Source of the DNA: Strigamia acuminata
Lineage: Eukaryota; Arthropoda; Chilopoda; Geophilomorpha; Linotaeniidae
Direction: 5' to 3'
NCBI GenBank assembly: GCA_949358305.1
Contig: OX442318.1
Location: forward strand, 11,142,517 to 11,206,516
Length of the DNA: 64,000 nucleotides
The notes under the pieces are model-generated. The model was not told where the DNA came from, ran no database searches, and saw only the letters and a list, made by a program, of their open reading frames with translations. The translations under genes were made by a program, and so were the position numbers. Of the stretch, positions 45,602-56,071 are shown one piece after another. The stretch's first letter is position 1. Every line of letters starts with the position of its first letter.

Positions 45602-48600
45602 TCACATAAAATATTCGAAGAGAGCAAATATTGAGAAACTAGTCAAAATAGCAATAACCGATCCGATATTACACACCAATTTTATAAAGGAAATTAGTAT
45701 CTGCTCTGCGATTACTTCTCGAATGTCGCTCTCAATATTGTAAAGTGTCCCAAACCGATCCTGATCCGACAGTTTTTTAATTGACGGTTTGAAGATTGTT
45801 TCTTCACAGCGTGCTGGACAAGAACAGTCCTTTTGGGGGTTTCTGCTAAATTCGGTTTCCAAATACATTTTTGTAGTTATTTTCGCTCCTTCCAGAGTTG
45901 TGCAAAGAGGCAACTCAGTCATTGTCATGAATGGCAATCTGACAGCAGAAAAAATACAAGGGTAGTTTGCACCATTGAATACAAAAAAACACAAAGACTG
46001 GGGTGGTGAAAGAAATTCAATAGATGACACTTGATGGATAGTTATTTGGACCTAAAACAAGTCAAAGGAATGAAAAAATGCTATTGGTAAATTCAGTAAT
46101 GTTTGCAACCACCTACCGCCACAATGTATGCAAATATGACAATTTTATACAAATACAAATACACAACAAATTATATAATTGTAAAATATTTGAAAATATT
46201 CGAAAATACATACGTGCAATTAAATGGTTGTTCTGTTAACTTCTTTTTATAACATTTTTCTTCGCATTCTCTGACCTCACTGTTTTGTCCACAGGGATTT
46301 TTTGGAGTATTTATCCGAATAATCTGGAAAATACAAGTCGTCCGTACAGAGTACAGCAAGTATTTTTGAAAATGTGTAACTCACTGTTTGACGATTGACA
46401 TCGATTTTAATATTTCGTTCTCTGCGCACGTAAAAAAGATGTTTAAGGTGAAAAGTGTCATCTTGTGGTAGCATGAAGTTCTGGGAAATTCAAAGATTTA
46501 ACCACTGGATGTAAATAGTTGAAAATACCTTACAATTTGTTCTGCATTGCATCTGTACTCGGAAGAATGAGCGTAATAGCCTATCCACAAGGTGTTACGT
46601 TGTGGAGAATATTCCTTGTCAACTGGAAATAATGTTCAATTATTAAACTTTGAGATTTGTCAGAATTCCTACCTTCCTTAAACACAGTACAAATTCCAAA
46701 AACTGTTGATACTGCTGTCAAATTTGCCGTCATAGGCTTCAAGCCACCGGCCGGTTTACCCTGTAAAGTGTAATTATTGAAACTAGTGACTGATGTATGC
46801 CATTAATTTTTTTGCAATTTTCACATGCTTACAACTAAAGTTAAGAGTTTTGGAGGAAAGAAAGAAAAGTGGTGATGGGCGTCAAAATTTGAAGAATCGT
46901 TCCACAATTGCACGGTGTTGTTTTCGTACATGTACGAGGGATGGAGCAAATCGTAGAGTTGGTAATTCTCACAAGAAGTGTTCAGACGACGAGCTAAACT
47001 TTCCTTTGCTTTTAAAATAATTTTACTTTCTCGACAATCGATAATTTGAGGAAATTGAATAATTTTGTCTCTTTTAAGCGTAACCGTCTTCACGAGCGGA
47101 TAATCGAAATAAGAATCAATCGACTTGTGAACGTAATTGACGGCGACAATAATCAGGAATATTGATACAACAAGTTTGATTTTGTTTTGAAAAAATGACT
47201 GTGTTCGAGTTTTGAGCAGGTTTTGTGCTGTCGTATGAATTTTTCCTCGTAACTTCATGCTTGCTTTTGTTCTTTTTCCGAACTTCGTGACAGGCATTTT
47301 GAGGCTGTAAACAAATATTTCAACAAGTGTTAAACAAGACATGCCGAAATAAAGTCCAACGTTTCCTCCAATGTCACACAGTAAAGAGATGATGTCGTAG
47401 GATATTTGTTCTTGGAATGTTTGAACATGATTGTTGATGACGGAAAGCTCTATGACATTCTCAGAATACGGTTCTGCATCCCACGATAAACTTTGTTTGG
47501 TCAAGTCGCACAAGTCTATACATTTGCAATGTTTCATCATATCTTTATTGCGGATTAATGTTGGCCAGGCTGAGATATGTCTATCCAGGTCTTTCATCGT
47601 CGTGCATAATGGTAAATTTCTTGCTTCATAAAATGGAAATCTAAAAATAGAAGTTTTTCATTGAAAGAGATCAACTCAACAGTGCAACTTATGTCTAATG
47701 TAAAAATTGTCGTGCCTAGAAAATCTGGAATAATTTAAATCATAAATTAGAAATATATACCTGCATGTAAGTCTTTTCATGAGACAAGTGAGCAAGCAGT
47801 CATGTAGGTTATTATTACATGGATTTCTCTTAGTGTTGATGAAGTGGTACTAAAATAAATTTAGAATATTAATATCATTGAATTTTAAGTGCGAATGTAA
47901 TGGTTGATTTACTCTTCAGAATATAAGTTTTTGACTTGGGTTCTTAATACAATAATAAGGGAAATTTTTTTGTGTGTAGGCATTGTAAATGTAGGTAAAT
48001 GTTGATTTGTGGATTTGTGTTAAAAACCATTGTAACCATAAATCTTGAGCATCTACATTGTAAAAAAAATATAATACCTTCATTTTTCGAACAGCAGAAT
48101 AACTTTCCCCACCCTTACAAGTGTGCTTAAGAGCGGAATTCAGAGTTATAACAGTTTAGGGATTGCAGTACCGGACGGTTTTCATGGTACCGGTATTCGG
48201 TACTGAAATTTTTTTCCGGTACTATATTCGGTTCCGGTCCCGAATGAAAAATGGGCACCGATATTGGGGCCGGTACTACTACCGAAAGCGGTACTGGCAC
48301 CGGTACTGGTACCGGTTCTGGAAAGTCAATCTATTTATCAACAAAAATATTTATTTGTCATGTATAATTAGATAATACTGTAGCACTGCAATTTATTCAC
48401 CAGGCTGAAGTTGGCACCACATTAACATTTGCCCAAACTACAGATAGAACAAATCCCCATTTTTTTAACCACGGATTTCAATGTTTTTTACACGAAAATA
48501 TAGAGGACTTTCTCCTAAACAAACCTTGAACAGGACAAGTCTCTACTCCTCTTAGTTTTCGAGCAGCAAGCATTTGAATATGGCACAAAAAAAACTTACT

Positions 48601-51377
48601 AAATTTCCAAATCTGGTGCCACAACTTCAAACCCCAATATCTCAACAACCTGATCACGGAATTTTTTATTTAAATAACCAAACAATATAGAGGACCTTCT
48701 CAACAAACCCTGAAAGGTACAACACTCTACCCCTCTTAGTTTTTGAGCGGCGGACACTTAAACACTGAGGTACTGGGGAGCCCGCTGGGGAGCCCGCTGG
48801 GGAGCCCGCTGGGGAGCCCGCTGGGGAGCCCGCTGGGGAGCCCGCTGGGGAGCCCGCTGGGGAGCCCGCTGGGGAGCCCGCTGGGGAGCCCGCTGGGGAG
48901 CCCGCTGGGGAGCCCGCTGGGGAGCCCGCTGGGGAGCCCGCTGGGGAGCCCGCTGGGGAGCCCGCTGGGGAGCCCGCTGGGGAGCCCGCTGGGGAGCCCG
49001 CTGGGGAGCCCGCTGGGGAGCCCGCTGGGGAGCCCGCTGGGGAGCCCGCTGGGGAGCCCGCTGGGGAGCCCGCTGGGGAGCCCGCTGGGGAGCCCGCTGG
49101 GGAGCCCGCTGGGGAGCCCGCTGGGGAGCCCGCTGGGGAGCCCGCTGGGGAGCCCGCTGGGGAGCCCGCTGGGGAGCCCGCTGGGGAGCCCGCTGGGGAG
49201 CCCGCTGGGGAGCCCGCTGGGGAGCCCGCTGGGGAGCCCGCTGGGGAGCCCGCTGGGGAGCCCGCTGGGGAGCCCGCTGGGGAGCCCGCTGGGGAGCCCG
49301 CTGGGGAGCCCGCTGGGGAGCCCGCTGGGGAGCCCGCTGGGGAGCCCGCTGGGGAGCCCGCTGGGGAGCCCGCTGGGGAGCCCGCTGGGGAGCCCGCTGG
49401 GGAGCCCGCTGGGGAGCCCGCTGGGGAGCCCGCTGGGGAGCCCGCTGGGGAGCCTTCGTGAATCCTTCGTGAATCCTTCGTGTAGCAAGCACAGAAATCA
49501 AAAACTCTGAAATGCAACAACGCTGAAATTAAAAATGCTAAAAACTTGGAATATTTGGGTTTTCTAATTTCAGGTGCGCCAAATTCAAACGGTCGCCGCT
49601 CGAAAACCAAGAGGGGTAGAGTGTTCTGCCTTTTAGGATTTGTAGAAGAGAAGGTCCTCTGTATCGTTTGGTTTTTTAAATAAAAAAATCCGTGGTCTGG
49701 TTGTTGAGATATTGGGGTTTGAAGTTGTGGCACCAGATTTGGAAATTTAGTACAAGTCTTTTTTGTGCCATATTCAAATGCTTGCTGTTCTAGTTTAGCC
49801 ATTTGTCATTATTACTATTTCCAAGTTTTTAAAAAGAGTAAATAACGAGTGAAATAAAATTTGTCACGTTGTTGTGTTGTTTATGATTATGGAAAGTATC
49901 GGTTCCGGTTCCAGTGTGAGGGACGGTTCCGGTACCAAGAAAAGCTTACGGTACTAGTACCGGCCCTCAGTACCGACAGAAAAAAAACCTCGGTACCAAG
50001 ACTGGTACTGAATCCCGGTACCAATACCGGTACTGGAACCGATACTGAAACCGGTACTGCAATCCCTATAACAGTTCGTTTAATTTACTCCATTTTAACA
50101 ATAGTGCATGAAGTTTTGGACAAAACACACCAACGATTCCTTTGTTTCTGCAACACTGCTTTGTTCCACCTTCATTATGATCCTAATCTTAGTCATGTCA
50201 TATAGTAGAAACATGCAGTTTATAAATTTAAAATGTTATTAAATTTTACTAACGTTTGAAATTCTTAAACTGCTTATCAGGGAATTTATACCATAATTCA
50301 TACTTTTTGAATAGTAGTTGAAGCAATGTGTTTTATTAATGGTTTTAATAACAGATGATCAGCTTCGCGGTAAGTATCAACATGGTATTTTATTGTTGTT
50401 GTTTCTGCTATCACCTTAAAAGTTACAAACAAAAACAAATTTATTGCAATTATTGCTTTAGAGATACGGTGCAAGGACATAGTTGTAGTAAACCAAGCTA
50501 TAATTGAATTAAAGCAGTTTTTAATTTTATGTTGCCGAATTCAGTTTTTTTGTAGTACCAAACCCAGTAAAATTAGTGCACCAATATCAATGTACAAGTA
50601 TGTGTTGTAACGATCACTTACGTAAACCATTCTGCATCGTTTTGGAAATTTTAGTTTGATTACCATCTTGTAATTAGTATTTCCATACGGAAACAGCATT
50701 GCTACATGAAAATGAGGTTTGAAGCAAGTCGCGAAGTTGATAAATATTATTGTTAATCTTTTTACTTACGACTTTCGACTACTGCACCCGGCATCAAAAG
50801 ATTCTCGTATTCTTTGAATGTAAGGTTAATCCGGGATTTGCCCTGCAATGTTTTATGAAAATTAAATTTTTTTAAAAGTGAATTTGAAATAAAAAAAAAG
50901 GTTTACCATTGCAAAGTATGGATTAGTTATGTAACTGTGTTGGCTCGTATAGTTTTTAAAGCCTTGCCACACGTAGCCTTCAAAAGTTGCTTTAATTCCG
51001 CATTGAGCTTCAAATGATTTGCCACGCTTTACTGCAAGGAAATTGTTGTACTCTTGCGTAGTGAGTGGGAAAATGTAAACGTATGGAAAAGAACCATAGT
51101 TTGTTTCAATTAAATTTGCATCGACTGTTGTTGGTTCATCCATGTAATAAAATATTCTATCCACAGTTTGGTAGATGCATGTTGCCAAATTTATAATGAG
51201 TAATGTAAAAAGTAGAAAGGAAATAATTTTCTTTTTTCCTGAAACTTTGTTTATAGATTGGATAACTTGTGGTATCTGCAATTGCTCTTCTACAATATTG
51301 CTAACAAGGTATTGCATTTTTATTTCTCTAAGACGTTGAATCCGTCCAAATGGCTGCAGGAATGTGTGGGCAACCAT
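45602..51377 (-). CDS. Channel gene B: two DEG/ENaC subunits fused in one polypeptide (783 aa, intact)
   Basis: Exons in transcript order: 51377-50907, 50842-50770, 50701-50622, 50414-50304, 47849-47761, 47640-46833, 46760-46673, 46622-46534, 46480-46385, 46323-46214, 45938-45602. They sum to 2352 nt, exactly 784 codons with the stop. Subunit 1: TM1 about 51-69, SFPYVYIFP, KSRINLT, TKRNPCNN, RFPFYEARNLPLC, CKCIDLC, then GGNVGLYFGMS (filter GMS about 374-376). Basic linker about 388-428. Subunit 2: TM1 about 430-447, FPQIIDC, STVFGICTVF, RCNAEQI, LPFMTMTELPLC, CSCPARC, and an SFS filter (772-774), nine residues before the stop. It is likely a plasma-membrane cation channel. No His-Gly gating motif is seen before TM1 in either half. 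Intron 47850-50303 holds the hAT-like insertion. Confidence 0.93.
48157..50068. mobile_element. 1.9-kb non-autonomous hAT-like element with perfect 8-bp target duplication
   Basis: The ends TAGGGATTGCAGTACCGG and its exact inverse CCGGTACTGCAATCCCTA are flanked by TAACAGTT on both sides (48149-48156 and 50069-50076). Inside, GGTACCGG-rich arms pair with each other. A second inverted pair (about 48540-48770 versus 49560-49800, for example CCAAATCTGGTGCCACAACT) brackets a 12-bp minisatellite. No transposase is encoded. It lies in an intron of channel gene B. The TAGGG terminus with an 8-bp duplication is typical of hAT elements. Confidence 0.92.
48775..49453. repeat. 12-bp GC-rich minisatellite (GGGGAGCCCGCT), about 56 units
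   Basis: An almost perfect array in a sharply GC-rich island inside the hAT-like element. The period of 12 leaves several frames open (SPAG, GLPS, RAPQ and GSPL repeats of 250-378 codons). They have no homologous context and sit in an intron, so I do not call a gene. Runs of four G every 12 bases could favour G-quadruplex formation (inference). Confidence 0.97.
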
Positions 51378-52454
51378 TGTGTATATGTAACTGAAATGTA
51401 TAAAATTTTAAATTGAAAGCTAATTGTGGTAGAAGTATTTAAAGTCACAACTTATTCTATGAAATAATTGTCAATTTCTTTAAATATTGTTTGGAATGCT
51501 ACAATTTGGAATAATGGAAGCATTTGATCGATTTTTGCTTAGAGTGCAGCGGTTTTCTTCGTACAAATACCAGTAACACATTAGTTGATGCAAATACTGT
51601 ATGCAGTGGATTTTGGAGCCCAAACGTATAAAAATTCCTAATGGAACATTTAACCAACACTAAATGGATAACAGAAACATTTCTCTAGAAAAAAGATTGT
51701 TTGTAGGTCTTATCTTTTAAGCTGTTTTGAATGTTGAGGTGCTGTGGCTGCTAGTCCTGAAAAAATGGATCCACAGGGCTAGAAATTGTGTATTTTCCAA
51801 GTTGATAGGTTTTTCCTAATGAGTGTTCTGATTTCTGTATCTGCACCAGTCAGTTGTTGAAATGAATTCAAGTTGGTGTTCAGCTTCAAAAGATTGCTTT
51901 GATTCTCACCGGTAGTGGATGACAAGTAGCAAGCTGTTGAATTAGTAATCTGCAATTATTTATTTTTCTAATGTCATGTCAATAAGCAAAATATTTCAGC
52001 GCAATGTTTACAAGTATTGAATGGACGGAAGGAGGTCTGGTTAAACATTTCAATCTAGAAATACATGTGTTTAAGTCAACATTAAATACAACTAATGCGT
52101 GATCATTTATTGATATAAGGTTTCGATCAGGGTGCAGAGTCCAAAGTAAACAATGTTTGAAACTTTCCATCTAATGTAAATGTTACTGTATTTCTTTACT
52201 TTTTCACAGACTAAGTAAACTTGTGATATTTTCTTAAATATTGTATTTGTACATGAATCGATTTAGGTGTTGCAACATTTCTGGTGACATTTATACACAT
52301 TTTATCAAAACCAAAATATATATTAAGTATTAAAAAATATTTAAATTGTGAAAATGAATTACAATTTGCAACAGCTAGGTTTAAAAAAATATTTTCAGTC
52401 TATTTTTTTGGATGCAAATTGTAACACGTATGTGTGGTGTTGGTTACAGTTTAA
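51378..52454. promoter_or_regulatory. Short spacer between channel genes C and B
   Basis: About 1.1 kb containing the 3' flank of gene C and the 5' flank of gene B. No coding segment is seen. Candidate TTTATT sequences (AATAAA on the minus strand) lie near 51958. Position alone suggests that it holds the promoter of gene B. Confidence 0.35.
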
Positions 52455-55400
52455 TCAAATAAAATATTCAATAATGGAGAAAATTGAGAGACCCGTAAGG
52501 ATACCGATAATAGACCCTACGTTACTAAGTAATTTTGTAATGGTGATTTTTTTCTTTTCTTCAATCACTTCTCGAATGTTTGAGTCAATACTGTATTTAA
52601 GATCCGTTTGTGAACTGGCGTACTGTTGCACTACTGTCGGATTGAATATAGTTTCTTGACAGCGGAGGGAACAGGAACAATCTTTCTGAGGATCGGTCTT
52701 GAATTGAGTTTCAAAATATATTTTGCTGGTCATTTTTGCTGCTTCTTGGGTCAAGCAAAGTGGTAATTTCGACTTTTTCATGAATGGCAAACTAGTAATA
52801 ATTTTAAAGAAATTGAAAATGGATTTCATTTGAATTGCAATGACTTTAAAATTCCCAGTGAGTTACCTGCAATTGAATGGTTGTCTATTTAGCGTCTCTT
52901 CATAACACATTTGTTCACACGCAGAAACTTTACTATTTTCTTTGCAAGGTCTTTTCTTAGTGCTTACTCGAATAAACTAAAAAGAATGAAAGTGTGAGTA
53001 AACTTTTTTTAATGTGCAATTTAGAAGTTTACTTTTTGACGCGCGAAGTCAATTGATGTAGAAAAATAATTTCGGATATAAAACAGATGTTTGGGATGAA
53101 AAAATTGATTTTGTGGCAGAATGAAGTGCTGCAATGGATATAATCAAATGAAAATTTGAGGGTTTTTTGGGAGTCGTAAATGAAAACCCACTGCTTGATT
53201 TATGTTGCATTTACAATTGTGTTTTTCATCAGGAATGGTCAACATATTTTTCTTTGAAGTAAACTGCATGTCAACTGCAAATATTTTAAAGTGAAAGGGG
53301 AAAATTAAATTTCTCGTTTTCTGTGTATACATACCTTTCTTAAATACAGTGCACATTCCAAATACTGTTGACATAATAGATAAATTGGCAAAAAACATGT
53401 CATGAAAATTTTCATTTTCCTGTAAATAATATAGAAATTTGTAAGTGAGCGGATGTGTAAACCTGTGACTGATTTTGTATTTTCCTTGCTTATGTGCAAT
53501 AATTTAATCCCAAACTCTTCGTAACGTTTGAAAGTAGAGGAAGCATTCCACAATTGCAGTGTTTTGTTAACGAATTCAGATGACGGATGAAGTAAGTCAT
53601 ACAGTTGGTAATGCTCACAATTGGACTTGAGATGTTCCGCTAACCTTGTTTTTGCTCTTAATATTGCCACGCTCTCTGCACAAGCGACAATGAGTGGAAA
53701 ATGAATGATGTCATCTCTAATGATACTAACAGTTTGATACAGTGGGTAATCTAAATAAGAATTAATCAAGCTGTATAGGTGGTAAACTGAGATACAAAAT
53801 AGCAATATCAATAGAGTGATTTTTGCTTTGTTTTTTGGAATTGGTTGTTCTTGTCTGGTTTCAAGTATTGTTTTAATTTTTTGTTTCAATTCAAAATTGG
53901 CTTTGGCTGTTTCGCTGAACCTATAAGTAATAAAAGGCATCTTGCAGCAGTGGGCAAATAATTCGACAAGCGTTAAGCAAGACATGCTGAAATAAAGTCC
54001 GATGTTTCCCCCAATGTCGCACAGCAAAGAGATTATATCGTAACAAAAATGTTCTTGTAACGATCGAACATAATTATTTGCAATGGAAACTTCAATCAAA
54101 TTTTCGGAATCAGGTATTTGATCGTACGATAAGGTTTGTTTTGTTACATCGCACAAATGTTGACATCTGCAGTCTTTGAGTATATTTTTCATTCCGATAA
54201 AAAGGTCAAGCTGCATTTTCTGATTTTGGTAGTCTGTGGATGCACCGAACTCGTCTATCTTTTCACCTTCATAGCTGTCATTACATATGGGAAGGTATCT
54301 TGCTTCATAAAATGGATATCTAAAATAATAAACTTTTCAAATACAGTTGTAGTGGTGAATAGTTTTTATGATACCTGCAACTAAATTTCTTCACAATGCA
54401 TGGCCGCAAACAGTTGTGTATATCATTGTTGCATGGATTTCTCTTTGTGCTGATAAACTTGTACTAAATTATAAGAGATTAGAGATTAATCATTGTTATT
54501 CCTGAAAGTATTTGAGGTTATTTTTTATCAAATCAGAAATCAATGGCTAATGAGTTGGCATTTATTTTGTAATGATGAGGTATACAATTTGGATGGGAGC
54601 AGGATCCAATGTATTTTATTATATAAGTTTGAGCCTGAATAATAACTTATAAAAAAATTCATATTTTAGGTATTAAAAAGAATTAAATGAGAATTAAAAT
54701 ACGTTATGGTAGTCTTGCCAAAGGCCTTCGGTTGAGCTAGCCATCTTCAGTGGTTTGTACTGCGTGTATTTATTGTAATTTAATTCTTTTTAATAAAATA
54801 ATAAACTGATACACCAGTAAATTAAGCTTTGAAGTTTTAAAATATTGGTGATACCGATATGGGTTCTATAATTCTTACTTTTTGTACCATACTTATAATT
54901 TCATATCTATTGCCCTGTAATATAATATTATCTGCATTCTTGTAGTACATATGGTATGTTACTGGTGATGGATCTACTAATACCTGTAAATTTGAAAAGA
55001 AATATGTGCTTTAAATTATTTAAATTTTATTTCTGATTTGTGGTACGTAGCTACCTCCTACGTACTTAAAATAGGGCCTCTAAGTGGGTTGGGACAATTT
55101 TCATAAAATTTACTGTCTTTATTTATTTTAAAATGTTACTCAACAGGCTGAAAGGGCATACAATTGCTATTTAAGTACTGTTGACTGGAGCAATATGTCA
55201 ATATGTTTATTATACACATCTTGTATTTTTTTAAAAAAATTATTGGAAATTTATCTCAACCTTATTGAAGATGTCAGAAGTGCTAGCAATATGTAAATCA
55301 GAGGCTTACTTTTACGATCTGGCAATTTTTAGGAAATGAAAGTTTTATCACCATTTTGTATTTTCCAATTGTAGATGGCAGTACAATTGCATATGCTAAA

Positions 55401-56071
55401 TAAAGATGTTTTTTAATATTCAATACTAGTAATTAACATAGATTTCTTTTTAATATATAGATTTTACTTACGACTAGAAATTTGTACAGCCGGCTGAAGA
55501 GGATAATCATACTTTTTAATTGTAAGGTTAGTGCGATATTTTCCCTGGAAAAGCAAGTTTAGTTATTTCCACGATGAAATTGTATAATGTTTACCTCAGC
55601 CAAGTAAGCGTCAGTTATGTAACTGGGTACGCTTAAATATTTAATCATGTCATATTCATTGGCGAGGAAATAAACATTTACTACTTCTGCGCATTGGTCG
55701 GTATAGTCTTGATTGTCATGAATTTTAGCAATGAAGTTGTTGAATTCCTGTGTCGCATCGGGATACAAATAGACGTATGGAAACGATCGGTTGGTTGTCT
55801 CAACGAAGTCTGCATCAACTGCTGTTGGTTCATCCATGTAATACAATATTAGATCCACAGTTTGAAAAACACACGCCGCCAAATTCAAAACAAGTAATGT
55901 GAAAAATAGAATAGACGCAATTCTTTTCTTTCTTGTAATGTTTTTGAGAGATGTGAAGAACTGTGGTCTCTCCGTTTGGTGTTTCAATATAAGACGAACA
56001 CACCGCTGCAGTTTTCTTCTTCTGTGTTGTTCGATCCAGCCACGTGCTATGTTCGATTGAGACTGATCCAT
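52455..56071 (-). CDS. Channel gene C: two DEG/ENaC subunits fused in one polypeptide (796 aa, intact)
   Basis: Exons in transcript order: 56071-55595, 55544-55472, 55395-55310, 54983-54879, 54463-54375, 54319-53470, 53419-53335, 53274-53192, 53128-53033, 52976-52867, 52791-52455. They sum to 2391 nt, exactly 797 codons with the stop. The donor at 53470 (TCA/GTCACA) is weak but is the only one giving the phase seen in A and B. Subunit 1: TM1 about 51-69, SFPYVYLYP, STKRNPCNN, RYPFYEARYLPIC, CRCQHLC, then GGNIGLYFSMS (filter SMS about 388-390). Linker about 400-441. Subunit 2: TM1 about 443-460, FPLIVAC, STVFGMCTVF, CNINQA, CSLRC, and a GLS filter (785-787), nine residues before the stop. The start is chosen at MDQSQSN, where the three genes align; an in-frame upstream ATG exists at 56140. 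Confidence 0.93.

Noticed and set aside
48666-49802. Open frames of 250-378 codons with PAGS, GLPS, RAPQ or GSPL repeats
   Set aside because: They are translations of a perfect 12-bp tandem array inside a transposon in an intron. Several frames on both strands are open at once, which is expected of a period divisible by three.
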